Shown: positions 27,599 to 37,581, counted from the first letter of the stretch. The stretch is 64,000 bases of DNA from Lysobacter luteus (GCF_907164845.1 NZ_OU015430.1:2704594-2768593); one strand, 5' to 3'. Numbers and translations are program-made. Notes: a model not told the origin generated them from the sequence alone.

Positions 27599-28396
27599 CT
27601 ACATCCCCACCGGCAGCCACAAGAGCAGCGCCACGCCCAGCACGATCCGGTACACCGCGAACGGCGTGTAGCTGTGCTGCTTGATGTAGCCCAGCAGCCA
27701 GCGCACCGCGACGAAGCCGGTTAGCGTCGCGGCGACGAACGCCAGCGCCAGCTCATCCCATGCGACCGGCGCCGCGTTGCCATCGAGGAAGTGCTCCAGC
27801 AGCGCGTAACCGCTGGCGGCGAACATCGTCGGGATGCCGACCAGGAACACGAACTCGGTCGCCGCCGAGCGCTGGCCGGTGCCGGCCAGCAGCGCGATGA
27901 AGATCGCGGCGGCCGACCGCGAGGTGCCCGGGAACACCCCGGCCACCACCTGCGCCAGGCCGACCAGCACGGCCACCGTCCAGGTGATGCGGGTCGACGC
28001 CGGGCGTCGCGCCGCCAGCCGCTCGGCCAGCACCATCCAGACGCCACCGAGGATCAGTGCCCACGCGATCGGGGTGACCGTCTCCGGCAACTCCCAGCCT
28101 GCCAGCCGCACCGGCAGGCCGACCGCCGCGGTCACGCCGAAGGCAACTGCCAGCTTCATCGCGTAGTCGCGGTTGGCGCGTTCGCGCAGCCCGGTGGCCA
28201 GCGCCCACAACCGATGCCGGAACACCAGCGTGGTCGCCAGGATCGCCCCGGCCTGGATGACGATGTTGAACAGGTCCGGCCGCTGCTCGCCGATGAAGTG
28301 CTGGGCGATCAGCAGGTGGCCCGTGCTGGAGACCGGCAGGAACTCGGTGAGGCCTTCGAGGATGCCGAGCAGCAGCGCGGCGAGCAGGTCGGACAT
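27599..28396 (-). CDS. uppP: Undecaprenyl-diphosphatase UppP (BacA)
   Basis: The 265-aa polytopic membrane protein has the two UppP signatures: EGLTEFLPVSSTGHLLIAQ near residue 15 and PGTSRSAA near residue 165. UppP dephosphorylates undecaprenyl pyrophosphate, recycling the lipid carrier for peptidoglycan and O-antigen and giving some bacitracin resistance. The ATG at 28396 places LLLGILEGLTEFLP in the first helix as in relatives; the frame is open upstream but Arg/Pro-rich. It converges with the PEBP gene (11 bases between stops) and is divergent from glnA. Confidence 0.93.
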   Translation of the reverse strand: MSDLLAALLLGILEGLTEFLPVSSTGHLLIAQHFIGEQRPDLFNIVIQAGAILATTLVFRHRLWALATGLRERANRDYAMKLAVAFGVTAAVGLPVRLAGWELPETVTPIAWALILGGVWMVLAERLAARRPASTRITWTVAVLVGLAQVVAGVFPGTSRSAAAIFIALLAGTGQRSAATEFVFLVGIPTMFAASGYALLEHFLDGNAAPVAWDELALAFVAATLTGFVAVRWLLGYIKQHSYTPFAVYRIVLGVALLLWLPVGM

Positions 28397-28445
28397 GGGC
28401 GGGGCGGGCGCGGGACGAAGGACGCGAGGATAGCGCGGCCACCGA

Positions 28446-28492
28446 CGCACCAGAGGTGGGCGGAGGTGCGAAGCGCGCACCGATGTGGTGCG
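28446..28492. promoter_or_regulatory. NtrC-type enhancer sites upstream of glnA
   Basis: CGCACC-GATGT-GGTGCG at 28476-28492 is a perfect 6-5-6 palindrome that contains the GCACC-N5-GGTGC core of NtrC binding sites. Two more half-sites, CGCACC at 28446-28451 and GGTGCG at 28465-28470, lie just upstream. The palindrome is centred about 97 bases before the predicted glnA start point, a normal enhancer distance for a sigma-54 activator. NtrC binding is inferred from the match and from the ntrBC genes downstream. Confidence 0.72.
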
Positions 28493-28553
28493 GTGTGATG
28501 GTCGCGGGACGCGGTCTGGCGTTACGGATCAATCACTTGCGTCCGCCCGCCGG

Positions 28554-28571
28554 TTGGCACGAACGATGCGT
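28554..28571 (+). promoter_or_regulatory. Sigma-54-type promoter of glnA
   Basis: TTGGCACGAACGATGCGT matches the -24/-12 sigma-54 pattern. The invariant GG (28556-28557) and GC (28568-28569) are separated by exactly ten bases, and TGGCACG agrees with the -24 consensus. Transcription would begin near 28581, leaving a leader of about 47 bases before the glnA ATG. Confidence 0.75.
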
Positions 28572-28627
28572 TACTGAGAGGGTTGCAACAGCCCGCCACT
28601 CGCCACCGCCACTTTCCGGAGCCTTCC

Positions 28628-30037
28628 ATGTCGATCGAATCCATCGAGAAAACCATCAAGGACCACAAGGTCGAGTTCATCGACCTGCGCTTTGCCGACA
28701 TGCGCGGCGTGCAGCACCACGTGACCTACCCCGTCTCGATCGTCGATGACGCGCTGTTCGAGGACGGCAAGATGTTCGACGGCTCCTCGATCCATGGCTG
28801 GAAGGGCATCCACGACTCCGACATGGTGCTGCTGCCCGACGCCAGCACCGCCTTCCTCGACCCGTTCACCGCCGACCCGACGCTGGTGCTGACCTGCGAC
28901 ATCCTCGACCCGGCGACGATGCAGGCCTACTCGCGCGACCCGCGCGGCATCGCCAAGCGCGCCGAGGCGTTCCTCAAGTCCAGCGGCATCGCCGACCAAG
29001 CGTTCTTCGGCCCCGAGCCGGAGTTCTTCATCTTCGATTCGGTGCGCTACGCCAACGAGATGGGCCACACCTTCTTCCACGTCGACTCCGAAGAGGCGGC
29101 GTGGAACTCCGGCCGCGAGTACGAGGGCGGCAACACCGGCTACCGTCCGGGCGTGAAGGGCGGCTACTTCCCGGTTGCGCCGCTGGACTCGCTGCACGAC
29201 ATCCGCGCCGAGATGTGCAAGACCCTGACTTCGCTCGGCATCGAGGTCGAGGTGCACCACCACGAGGTCGCCAACGCCGGCCAGTGCGAGATCGGCACCA
29301 AGTTCAACTCGCTGACAAAGAAGGCCGATGAGCTGCTGACGATGAAGTACGTCATCAAGAACGTCGCCCACCGCAACGGCAAGACCGCGACCTTCATGCC
29401 CAAGCCCCTCGTCGGCGACAACGGCAGCGGCATGCACGTGCACCAGAGCCTGGCCAAGGGCGGCACCAACCTGTTTTCCGGCGACGGCTACGGTGGCCTG
29501 AGCCAGATGGCGCTGTGGTACATCGGCGGCATCTTCAAGCACGCCCGCGCGATCAACGCCTTCACCAACTCGACCACCAACAGCTACAAGCGCCTGGTGC
29601 CGGGCTTCGAAGCACCGGTGATGCTGGCGTACTCGGCCTCCAATCGCTCGGCGTCGTGCCGGATCCCGTACGTCGCCAATCCGAAGGCGCGCCGCATCGA
29701 GATGCGCTTCCCGGATCCGATGAACTCGGGCTACCTGATCTTCGCCGCCTTGATGATGGCCGGCCTGGACGGCATCAAGAACCAGATCGACCCGGGCGCG
29801 CCGTCGGACAAGGACCTGTACGACCTGCCGCCGGAGGAGGAGAAGAACATCCCGACGGTCTGCCACAGCCTCGACCAGGCGCTGGAGGCCCTCGACAAGG
29901 ACCGCGACTTCCTCAAGGCCGGCGGCGTGTTCACCGACGACTTCATCGACGCCTACATCGGCCTGAAGATGAAGGAAGTCACCGCGTTCCGCGCCGCGAC
30001 CCACCCGCTCGAGTACCAGATGTACTACGCGATCTAG
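28628..30037 (+). CDS. glnA: Glutamine synthetase type I
   Basis: The 469-aa protein is a full-length GSI subunit: [48 protein letters not shown] and [11 protein letters not shown] are all present. Tyr398 in LYDLPPEE is at the adenylylation site used by GlnE, so it is probably the beta subtype. It makes glutamine from glutamate, ammonia and ATP as a cytosolic dodecamer. Start: the ATG at 28628 begins [13 protein letters not shown], the usual N-terminus; an upstream in-frame codon at 28583 lies at the predicted transcript start. A sigma-54 promoter with an NtrC-type site precedes it and a terminator follows. Confidence 0.97.
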   Translation: MSIESIEKTIKDHKVEFIDLRFADMRGVQHHVTYPVSIVDDALFEDGKMFDGSSIHGWKGIHDSDMVLLPDASTAFLDPFTADPTLVLTCDILDPATMQAYSRDPRGIAKRAEAFLKSSGIADQAFFGPEPEFFIFDSVRYANEMGHTFFHVDSEEAAWNSGREYEGGNTGYRPGVKGGYFPVAPLDSLHDIRAEMCKTLTSLGIEVEVHHHEVANAGQCEIGTKFNSLTKKADELLTMKYVIKNVAHRNGKTATFMPKPLVGDNGSGMHVHQSLAKGGTNLFSGDGYGGLSQMALWYIGGIFKHARAINAFTNSTTNSYKRLVPGFEAPVMLAYSASNRSASCRIPYVANPKARRIEMRFPDPMNSGYLIFAALMMAGLDGIKNQIDPGAPSDKDLYDLPPEEEKNIPTVCHSLDQALEALDKDRDFLKAGGVFTDDFIDAYIGLKMKEVTAFRAATHPLEYQMYYAI

Positions 30038-30064
30038 TCGAGGCGGTTCGACTGACCGCACACG

Positions 30065-30100
30065 CAACGGCCCGGTACCCCCCGGGCCGTTGTCATTTGC
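30065..30100 (+). terminator. Intrinsic terminator-like hairpin after glnA
   Basis: CAACGGCCCGG and CCGGGCCGTTG form a perfect 11-bp stem (30065-30075 and 30082-30092) with a six-base loop, followed by a weak T stretch (TCATTT). It probably ends most glnA transcripts, with ntrBC read by leakage or from its own promoter. Confidence 0.72.
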
Positions 30101-30106
30101 CCCCCT

Positions 30107-30130
30107 GTAGGAGCGGCTTCAGCCGCGACC
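30107..30130 (+). repeat. REP-like palindromic element, single copy
   Basis: GTAGGAGCG-GCTTCAGC-CGCGACC has the same flanks as the elements at 33.8, 34.0 and 54.5 kb, but a different stem (GCGGC-TTCA-GCCGC). The stem differences are compensatory, which suggests the hairpin is what is conserved. It lies between the glnA terminator and ntrB without an inverted partner. Confidence 0.65.
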
Positions 30131-30186
30131 CGCTGGCACCCGTCCGTCGCTGCCTCCACGTCAACAGCCTGCACTAAGATGGTGCG

Positions 30187-31220
<1,034 letters not shown>

Positions 31221-31224
<4 letters not shown>

Positions 31225-32648
31225 GTGCACGCATCTGGGTGGTGGACGACGACCGCAGCGTGCGTTTCGTACTGGCGGCCGCGCTGCGCGAGGCCGGCCA
31301 CCTCGTCACCGAGTTCGAGGGCGCGGCGCCGGCGCTGGCCGCGCTGGCGCAGCCGACCGCGGACCTCCCCGTGCCCGACCTGCTGTTCACCGACGTGCGC
31401 ATGCCCGGCGACGACGGCCTGGTCCTGCTCGACAAGTTGCGCACGCGCGCCCCCGGGTTGCCGGTGGTGGTGATGAGCGCCTACACCGACGTGGCCAGCA
31501 CCGCGGGCGCGTTCCGGGGTGGCGCGCGCGAGTTCCTGTCCAAGCCGTTCGACCTCGACGAGGCCGTCGCGCTGGCGGAGCGCACGCTGGCGGCGCGCGC
31601 CGATGTCGACGATGACGTTGACCATCCAGCGGACGCCGTCGCCGACAGCACCCCACTGCTGGTCGGCGACTCCGCGCCGATGCGCGCGCTGTACCGCGCG
31701 ATCGGCCGGCTCGCGCAGGCGCCGCTGTCGGTCCTCATCACCGGCGAGACCGGCACCGGCAAGGAACTGGTCGCCCGCGCGCTGCACCGCGAGTCACCGC
31801 GCGCGGCGCGGGCGTTCGTGGCGCTCAATACCGCGGCGATCCCGGCCGAACTGCTGGAGAGCGAGCTGTTCGGCCACGAGGCCGGGGCGTTCACTGGCGC
31901 CACCCGCCGCCACATCGGCCGCTTCGAGCAGGCCGACGGCGGCACCCTGTTCCTTGACGAGATCGGCGACATGCCGTTGCCGCTGCAGACCCGGCTGCTG
32001 CGGGTGCTGGCCGAAGGCGAGTTCTTCCGCGTCGGTGGCCGCGAGCTCGTGCGGGTCGACGTCCGTGTCATCGCCGCCACCCACCAGGAGCTCGAAGCGC
32101 GCGTGGCAGACGGGCGTTTCCGTGCGGACCTGCTGCACCGGCTCGACGTGGTGCGTCTGCGGCTGCCGCCGCTGCGCGAGCGCATCGACGACGTGCCGCT
32201 GCTGGCCGAACGCTTCCTCGCGGTGGCCGCGCAGCGGGTCGGTGCACCGCCGCGACGGCTGGCGCCGGCGGCGACCCGGCGGTTGCTGGCGCACGACTGG
32301 CCCGGCAACGTGCGCGAGCTGGAGAACGTGTGCTGGCGACTGGCCGCACTCGCCCCGACCGAGACGGTGACGGTCGACGACGTAGAGCGCGCGCTCGGTG
32401 TCGGGGCACGGGCGCAACCGACCGCGGGCGCCGGCACGGCCGATGGCTGGGATACCGCGCTGGCCGCCTGGGCCCGGCGCGAGCTCGAGGCCGGCGCCAG
32501 CGACATCCACGCGCGGGCGCACGCCCGCTTCGACGAAGTGCTGCTGCAGGCCGCGCTGGCGCATACCGGCGGGCGCCGTGCCGAGGCGGCGGCCCGGCTC
32601 GGCGTCGGTCGCAACACGCTCACCCGCAAGCTCAAGCCGCGGGCCTGA
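31221..32648 (+). CDS. ntrC: Nitrogen regulation response regulator NtrC (GlnG)
   Basis: The 475-aa protein has a receiver domain with Asp58 (FTDVRMPGDDG), a sigma-54 AAA+ domain (GETGTGKE Walker A, HEAGAFTGA for sigma-54 contact, GGTLFLDEIGDM Walker B) and a C-terminal Fis-type helix-turn-helix (AEAAARLGVGRNTLTRKL). It activates sigma-54 promoters from upstream enhancers under nitrogen limitation; the glnA enhancer in this window is a natural target. It starts at ATG 31221, four bases overlapping ntrB. The linker between receiver and AAA+ domains is Asp/Ala-rich. Confidence 0.94.
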
Positions 32649-32678
32649 GCCCGGTTCACCCCCGCTGAACCCGGGCTC
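32646..32678 (+). terminator. Long imperfect hairpin at the end of ntrC
   Basis: GAGCCCGGTTCA pairs with TGAACCCGGGCTC, with one bulged base. The stem begins inside the ntrC stop codon. No T-run follows, so it may be a weak or Rho-assisted terminator or an RNA-stabilising hairpin. Confidence 0.4.
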
Positions 32679-32723
32679 GGCTACGGTCCCGGCCCTCACC
32701 TTCCGCCTCCAAGGAGATCCCCC

Positions 32724-33290
32724 ATGAAGACCGCCCTGTTCGCCGGCGCCAGCGCACTCGCCCTCGCCGCCTGCGCGACCTCGCCGCAGCCGGAAGTGAT
32801 CGCCTCCAGCTCGATGGAGCTGGCCACCACGTCGACCCTGTCGTCGGCTTCGGTGAACCTCGCCGCCGCGTCCGGCAGCCTGGTCAGCGGCACGCTGCGG
32901 CTGATGCCGATGGCCGACGGCGTCCACCTGACCGGCGAGGTCGGCGGCCTGACCCCCGGCAGCACCCACGCGATCCACATCCACGAGAAGGGTGATTGCA
33001 GCGCGGCCGACGCGAGCAGCGCCGGCGGCCACTTCAACCCCACCGGGGAGCCGCACGGCAAGGTCGGCACCCCGACCCACCACGCCGGCGACATGAACAA
33101 CATCGTCGCCAATGCCGAGGGTGTGGCCAAGGTCGACGTGCACGCGCAGGGCGTGGTGCTTGGCGGTGGCGCGGCCAACGACGGCGTCGGCCGCGCGGTG
33201 GTCGTGCACGCGGCCGCGGACGACTACACCAGCCAGCCCTCCGGAAACGCCGGCGCGCGCGTGGCCTGCGGCGTGATCCGTGGCGGCTGA
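32724..33290 (+). CDS. sodC: Cu,Zn superoxide dismutase, lipoprotein
   Basis: The 188-aa protein has a lipoprotein signal with lipobox LAAC (Cys near residue 15) and then the SodC fold. The metal-site blocks are HAIHIHEKGDC, GGHFNPTGEPHG, THHAGDMNN and AVVVHAAADDY, and the disulphide partner is in RVACGVIRGG. It converts periplasmic superoxide to peroxide; the anchor would hold it to a membrane. AAGGAG lies seven bases before the ATG. Spacing of 75 bases from ntrC and the hairpin between suggest a separate transcript. Confidence 0.93.
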   Translation: MKTALFAGASALALAACATSPQPEVIASSSMELATTSTLSSASVNLAAASGSLVSGTLRLMPMADGVHLTGEVGGLTPGSTHAIHIHEKGDCSAADASSAGGHFNPTGEPHGKVGTPTHHAGDMNNIVANAEGVAKVDVHAQGVVLGGGAANDGVGRAVVVHAAADDYTSQPSGNAGARVACGVIRGG

Positions 33291-33329
33291 TCCGGCCTCC
33301 CCTCCTCGCGCCCCGGTTCCGTTGACGCG

Positions 33330-33842
33330 ATGACCTGCCGGATCCGCGAGGCCACCGCCGACGACGCCGCGCTGCTGGCGCGCTGGGCGTCGGCGATGGC
33401 GTTGGAGACAGAGCACAAACGGCTCGATCCGGCCACCGTGCTGGCCGGGGTCGCCGCCGGCATCGCCGACCCGGCCCGGGCGCGCTATTTCGTCGCGATG
33501 GATGAAGCGCTCGCCGCCGGCCGCGAGACCCTCGCGTTGCCGGTCGGCACGCTCATGTTGACGCGCGAATGGAGCGACTGGCGCAACGGCGAGTGGTGGT
33601 GGATCCAGAGCGTCTATGTCGAGCCAGCACACCGTCGCCGGGGCGTGTTCGCGGCGCTGTACCGGCATGTCGCGGCGCAGGCGCAGGCGACCGACGGCGT
33701 GGTCGGGCTGCGGCTGTACGCCGAGCGCGACAACGCGGCGGCGCAGGCGACCTATCGCACGCTCGGGATGGTTGATGCCGGCTACCGGATCCTCGAGCAC
33801 GCCGTGGACCGCCCGGCCGCCGCCCCGCAGGGCGACGCGTAG
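33330..33842 (+). CDS. GNAT family N-acetyltransferase
   Basis: The 170-aa protein has the GNAT acetyl-CoA motif: WIQSVYVEPAHRRRGVFAAL (motif A, about residues 91-110), then GLRLYAERDNAAAQATYRTLGM (motif B). The substrate is unknown. The gene follows sodC by 39 bases. Its TAG stop is the third to fifth base of a REP-like element (GTAGGAGCG), so the C-terminus may have been set by insertion of that element. Confidence 0.85.
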   Translation: MTCRIREATADDAALLARWASAMALETEHKRLDPATVLAGVAAGIADPARARYFVAMDEALAAGRETLALPVGTLMLTREWSDWRNGEWWWIQSVYVEPAHRRRGVFAALYRHVAAQAQATDGVVGLRLYAERDNAAAQATYRTLGMVDAGYRILEHAVDRPAAAPQGDA

Positions 33843-33860
33843 GAGCGACGTAAGTCGCGA
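33839..33860 (+). repeat. REP-like element, left arm of inverted pair
   Basis: The 22-base unit (GTAGGAGCG-ACGTAAGT-CGCGA) contains an internal GCGAC-GTAA-GTCGC hairpin. A perfect inverted copy lies at 33974-33995. Its first bases supply the stop codon of the GNAT gene. Paired inverted units like this are the arrangement of REP elements mobilised by RAYT transposases; no RAYT gene is in this window. Confidence 0.8.
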
Positions 33861-33973
33861 AGCGATTACCGGTTATCGGTTACCGGTCAGCGGTCGGTTC
33901 GGTTCAGGGTTGCTGATTGCTGGTCGCCACTTTCCGGCCGAGCGACCCGCGGTTTCGATCGTTCCAGCCGCGG
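33861..33973. repeat. Spacer with degenerate 7-9 base tandem repeats
   Basis: Between the REP arms the sequence starts with repeated TTACCGGT, TTATCGGT, TTACCGGT and CAGCGGTCGGTT units (33866-33905). It continues through GGTTGCTGATTGCTGG without coding potential. No gene is seen here. Confidence 0.5.
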
Positions 33974-33995
33974 TCGCGACTTACGTCGCTCCTAC
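33974..33995 (-). repeat. REP-like element, right arm of inverted pair
   Basis: This is the exact reverse complement of the unit at 33839-33860 over all 22 bases. The two arms enclose 113 bases. Confidence 0.8.
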
Positions 33996-34031
33996 CGGGA
34001 TGCGCGGAAGCGCCGAAGCGGCACAGCTGCC

Positions 34032-34934
34032 TCAGCTCAGGGCGTTGCGGCAGTCCGCGTCGCGCTCGCAGTGCACGAAATTGACCGGTACGCCGTGCGC
34101 GCCGAGTACCGCGGCAATCTGTCGCTGGCGCGCCTCGAACAACTGGTGGCGGCGCTGCAGGCGGTCGCGGGTGGCGTCGTCGGCCTCGCCCTGTACCTCG
34201 GCGGCGTAGCGCTGCTGCCAGGCGTTGGGCGAGAACAGCGCGATGCGCGCTTCGCCCTCGGTGTAGTGGATCAGCGGCTCGGGGAGCTGGTCGAGCCATG
34301 CCTCGCCTTCGGGTTGCAGCAGCGCGGTTTCCAGCAGCGGCCACAACGCGGCCAGGCCGGCGTGCTCGTACTGCATCGCGGTCATCGCGGCAAGGTCGTG
34401 CACGGTGAGGTAGCGGGCATGTTCGACCTGCAGGCCGAAGGCCTCCTGCGCGGCCAGCGCGGTGTCGGCGCCAGCCATGCCAAGCTCGATGAGGTCGCGT
34501 TCGAAGGCGTCGCCGACGATCGACACCACGTCGGCCGGTCCGCCGAGCACGAACGGCATCAGCCGAAGCGGCCCGCCGGCGTAGTCGGGCGACGGCGCCA
34601 GCGCGCCGGGCAGGCGCTCGTCATGGGCACCGAACGCGATCACGCGACCCTCGTCGCGGGCGACCCCGGCGCGCGGCGCACGAGCGGCCAGTTGGTCGAG
34701 CTCACGATGCAGCGGCCAGCCCGGGCGCAACAGCTCGACCGGGTCGTAGTGGGCGCCGACGGTGACCAGTTCCAGTTGCGCCGCTTCGGGCGCGAACTTG
34801 GCCAGGTCGCGCGCGACCAGCGCGGCCAGCGCGCCGACCTCGGGCTGCGCCAGCGCGTCGCGGGCAACCGGTGCGGCGCCGGTCAGTTCCAGCGCGAGCG
34901 CGCCGAGCACGTGCAATTGCGGGGTCTGGCTCAT
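34032..34934 (-). CDS. Conserved-looking protein of unknown function
   Basis: The 300-aa protein has no signal peptide or membrane helix. An N-terminal region (HVLGALALELTGAAPVARD) and a C-terminal helical basic stretch (RLQRRHQLFEARQRQIAAVLG) flank a mixed alpha/beta core with YDPVELLRPGWPLHRELDQL and LMPFVLGGPADVVSIV. I do not recognise the family. An AAGGGA ribosome-binding site five bases before the ATG at 34934 fixes the start. It is divergent from the thiolase gene. Confidence 0.65.
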   Translation of the reverse strand: MSQTPQLHVLGALALELTGAAPVARDALAQPEVGALAALVARDLAKFAPEAAQLELVTVGAHYDPVELLRPGWPLHRELDQLAARAPRAGVARDEGRVIAFGAHDERLPGALAPSPDYAGGPLRLMPFVLGGPADVVSIVGDAFERDLIELGMAGADTALAAQEAFGLQVEHARYLTVHDLAAMTAMQYEHAGLAALWPLLETALLQPEGEAWLDQLPEPLIHYTEGEARIALFSPNAWQQRYAAEVQGEADDATRDRLQRRHQLFEARQRQIAAVLGAHGVPVNFVHCERDADCRNALS

Positions 34935-34963
34935 CGCGTCCCTTAATGAAAATACGCTGGCGT

Positions 34964-34993
34964 TTGGTCGCGCCACGGCCCCGGCGCTACACT
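34964..34993 (+). promoter_or_regulatory. Candidate promoter for the thiolase gene
   Basis: TTGGTC (34964-34969) and TACACT (34988-34993) are separated by 18 bases, a reasonable sigma-70-type pair in the divergent region. They lie 85 bases before the ATG at 35078. Confidence 0.4.
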
Positions 34994-35077
34994 CGCCCAT
35001 TATGCCCGCACCTGCTTGCGGGCCGGTCCCGCAAGCCCCGCGCTGCGCCATCGCAGCGCCTTCCAGAAGGTGATCCG

Positions 35078-36355
35078 ATGCGTCCTGTCCGTCCCGTTGC
35101 CGTGCTCGGCGGAGTGCGAATCCCGTTCTGTCGCCAGAACACCGCGTATGCGGACGTCGGCAACCTGGGGATGTCGGTGCGCACGCTCGGCGCGCTGGTC
35201 GAGAAGTTCAGCCTGCACGGGCAGGTGCTCGGCGAGGTCGCGATGGGCGCGGTGATCAAGCATTCCTCCGACTGGAACCTGGGCCGCGAGGCCGCGCTGT
35301 CGTCGGGGCTGTCGCCGCTGACCCCGGGTATCACCCTGCAGCGTGCCTGCGGCACCTCGCTGGACTCGCTGATCACGGTCGGCAACAAGATCGCAACCGG
35401 CCAGATCGAGGCCGGCATCGGCGGCGGGTCGGATTCCACCTCCGACGTGCCGATCGTCTACGGCAAGGCGCTTCGTCGCCGGTTGCTGGCGGCCAATGCG
35501 GCGAAGGACTTCAAGGGCAAGCTGGGCGAGTTCCGCGGGTTCTCGCTGGGCGAGCTCAAGCCCGATTTCCCGGGCGTGGCCGAGCCGCGCACCGGCAAGT
35601 CGATGGGCGAGCACTGCGAGGACATGGCCAAGCAGTGGAATATCGGCCGCGATTCGCAGGACGAGTGGGCGTTGTCGTCGCACCTGAAGCTGGCCGCCGC
35701 CTACGAGCGCGGATTCTTCGACGACCTGGTGGTGAGCTTCCGCGGCGTCTCGCGCGATAACAACCTGCGTCCCGACAGCTCGCTGGAGAAGCTGGCGACG
35801 CTGAAGCCGGCGTTCGACCGCACCTCCGGCCGCGGCACGCTGACTGCGGCCAACTCGACCCCGCTCACCGACGGCGCCGCGGCCTGCCTGCTGGCGTCCG
35901 ACGAGTGGGCCGCGGCGCATGGCCACGAGGTACTGTGCTACCTGCGCGACGCGCACGTTGCGGCGGTCGACTTCGTCCATGGCGAGGGGCTGCTGATGGC
36001 GCCGACCGTTGCGGTACCGCAGATGCTGGCGCGCAACGGCCTGACCCTGCAGGACTTCGACTTCTACGAGATCCACGAGGCGTTCGCGGCGCAGGTACTG
36101 TGCACGCTGCGCGCGTGGGAGAGCGAGGAGTACTGCCGGACCCGGCTCGGCCTGGATGCGCCACTGGGCCGGATCGACCCGGACCGGATCAACCCCAACG
36201 GCTCGTCGCTCGCGACCGGGCATCCGTTCGCGGCGACCGGCGCCCGTATCGTCGCCACCGCCGCCAAGGAACTGGCCGCGCGCGGCGGCGGCCGGTGCCT
36301 GGTGTCGATCTGCACCGCCGGCGGGATGGGCGTGGTCGCTATCCTGGAGCGGTGA
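35078..36355 (+). CDS. Acetyl-CoA C-acyltransferase (thiolase)
   Basis: The 425-aa protein has thiolase landmarks: the nucleophilic cysteine in QRACGTSLDS (about residue 90), the YEIHEAFAAQ block, NPNGSSLATGHPFAATGAR with the catalytic histidine and ICTAGGMG with the second cysteine. Thiolases cleave 3-ketoacyl-CoA or condense acetyl-CoA. Its length and the GFS/GEL insert suggest the FadI-like branch used in beta-oxidation, but no fadJ is adjacent. AGAAGG lies nine bases before the ATG at 35078. It ends 12 bases before the convergent folE. Confidence 0.9.
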   Translation: MRPVRPVAVLGGVRIPFCRQNTAYADVGNLGMSVRTLGALVEKFSLHGQVLGEVAMGAVIKHSSDWNLGREAALSSGLSPLTPGITLQRACGTSLDSLITVGNKIATGQIEAGIGGGSDSTSDVPIVYGKALRRRLLAANAAKDFKGKLGEFRGFSLGELKPDFPGVAEPRTGKSMGEHCEDMAKQWNIGRDSQDEWALSSHLKLAAAYERGFFDDLVVSFRGVSRDNNLRPDSSLEKLATLKPAFDRTSGRGTLTAANSTPLTDGAAACLLASDEWAAAHGHEVLCYLRDAHVAAVDFVHGEGLLMAPTVAVPQMLARNGLTLQDFDFYEIHEAFAAQVLCTLRAWESEEYCRTRLGLDAPLGRIDPDRINPNGSSLATGHPFAATGARIVATAAKELAARGGGRCLVSICTAGGMGVVAILER

Positions 36356-36367
36356 CGCGCGGGGCGC

Positions 36368-36958
36368 TCAGCGCCCCGGGCCGACGTCGATGAACTGCAG
36401 GAACTCGGCGCGCGTGCGGGCATCGTCGCGAAAGCCGCCGAGCATCTTCGAGGTGATCATGCTGACCCCGCGCTTGTGCACGCCGCGGGTGGTCATGCAT
36501 TCGTGCGCACCCTCGATGACGACCCCGACGCCGCGCGGCTGGAGCACGCGCTGGATGCAGTCGGCGATCTGCGAGGTCATCTTCTCCTGCACCTGGAACC
36601 GACGCGCATAGGCGTCGACCACGCGGGCGAGCTTGCTGATGCCCACCACCTTCCCGTCGGGCAGGTAGCCGATGTGCGCCTTGCCGATGATCGGCGCCAT
36701 GTGGTGCTCGCAATGGCTCTCGAACTCGATGTCGCGCAGCACGATCAGCTCGTCGTAGCCACACACTTCCTCGAACGTGCGCGCGAGGTAATCATCGGGA
36801 TCGAGCGCGTAGCCGCTGAACCAGTCCTGGTAGGCCTTGGCCACCCGCTTGGGGGTGTCGACAAGGCCTTCGCGGTCGGGGTTCTCGCCGGCCCAGCGCA
36901 GCAGGGTGCGGACGGCGGCCTCGGCTTCGTCGCGGGAAGGACGGGTGGGATCGGACAT
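36368..36958 (-). CDS. folE: GTP cyclohydrolase I
   Basis: The 196-aa protein has the zinc and substrate motifs: [20 protein letters not shown] (zinc Cys and catalytic His pair), [20 protein letters not shown] and [15 protein letters not shown] (second zinc Cys). It makes 7,8-dihydroneopterin triphosphate from GTP, the first step to tetrahydrofolate and, in this organism, possibly the pterin used by the phenylalanine hydroxylase at 59.5 kb. The ATG at 36958 matches the usual short N-terminus. Confidence 0.95.
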   Translation of the reverse strand: MSDPTRPSRDEAEAAVRTLLRWAGENPDREGLVDTPKRVAKAYQDWFSGYALDPDDYLARTFEEVCGYDELIVLRDIEFESHCEHHMAPIIGKAHIGYLPDGKVVGISKLARVVDAYARRFQVQEKMTSQIADCIQRVLQPRGVGVVIEGAHECMTTRGVHKRGVSMITSKMLGGFRDDARTRAEFLQFIDVGPGR

Positions 36959-37037
36959 GGCGCTGGGCTTTGTTGCGTGGGGACCGCCCATGCTACCGCG
37001 CGCCCACCATGGCCGCGAAGCGGCGGCATCCGCCCAC

Positions 37038-37067
37038 AAAAAGACGGGGCCGCCAGGCGACCCCGTC
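37038..37067 (-). terminator. Intrinsic terminator of the glycine-zipper gene
   Basis: Read on the minus strand, GACGGGG pairs with CCCCGTC across an 11-base loop and is followed by TTTTTG. It lies about 55 bases after the stop of the gene at 37120-37581. Confidence 0.8.
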
Positions 37068-37119
37068 CAGAACCAACTGCGTGTTGTTCTTGTTTGTTGT
37101 TGTTGTGCCGTAACTTGGC

Positions 37120-37581
37120 TCAGCGACCGTCGCGGTCTGCGTCGCCCGGCATCGCGCGCTCGATGTGGTGCCAGCCGTCACGCACCGCGTGGCGTGCATC
37201 GTTCCACTCCAGTCGCGAATCGCCGCGGGTGTCGTTCCAATTGCGCTCCAGCGTCGACTCGGCATCCTCGAAGCGCTGGCCGCGGTACTGGCCGTAGGTG
37301 TCGTAGCCGTACTGGTAGGCCGGCTCGTAGTCGTTCCACTCGCGGTCGGCCGAGTAGTACGGACGGTTGCGGTACTCGGTCTCGAAGTGCTTGCGGTACT
37401 CGGTCGGGTTGACGGCTTCGGCGATCGAGTCACCCGCCTTGGCGCCGAGCACGCCACCGGCGACGGCGCCAACCGCGCTGCCCACCGGGCCGGCAACCGA
37501 ACCGACGGCCGCGCCCGTCACCGCTCCGGCAACTGCGCCCGTGCCTGCACCAATGCTGTGGTCCTTTTTTACGTCACTCAT
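37120..37581 (-). CDS. Glycine-zipper domain protein
   Basis: The 153-aa protein opens with a hydrophilic stretch (MSDVKKDHS) and then a long small-residue helix pair with GxxxG/AxxxG spacing (about residues 10-52: [17 protein letters not shown] and onward). This is a glycine zipper of the kind that inserts in or packs against membranes. The rest is Tyr/Trp/Arg-rich ([33 protein letters not shown]). No signal peptide precedes the zipper. Similar proteins are often stress-induced, but no function is assigned. GGAG lies nine bases before the ATG. It is probably monocistronic. Confidence 0.75.
   Translation of the reverse strand: MSDVKKDHSIGAGTGAVAGAVTGAAVGSVAGPVGSAVGAVAGGVLGAKAGDSIAEAVNPTEYRKHFETEYRNRPYYSADREWNDYEPAYQYGYDTYGQYRGQRFEDAESTLERNWNDTRGDSRLEWNDARHAVRDGWHHIERAMPGDADRDGR

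Noticed and set aside
28447..28459. Second NtrC palindrome GCACC-AGA-GGTGG
   Set aside because: The spacing is three, not five, and the right arm is imperfect. I kept only the half-site.
37081..37111. GTTGTT-rich tract after the glycine-zipper gene
   Set aside because: It is simple low complexity with no coding or structural signal beyond the terminator nearby.
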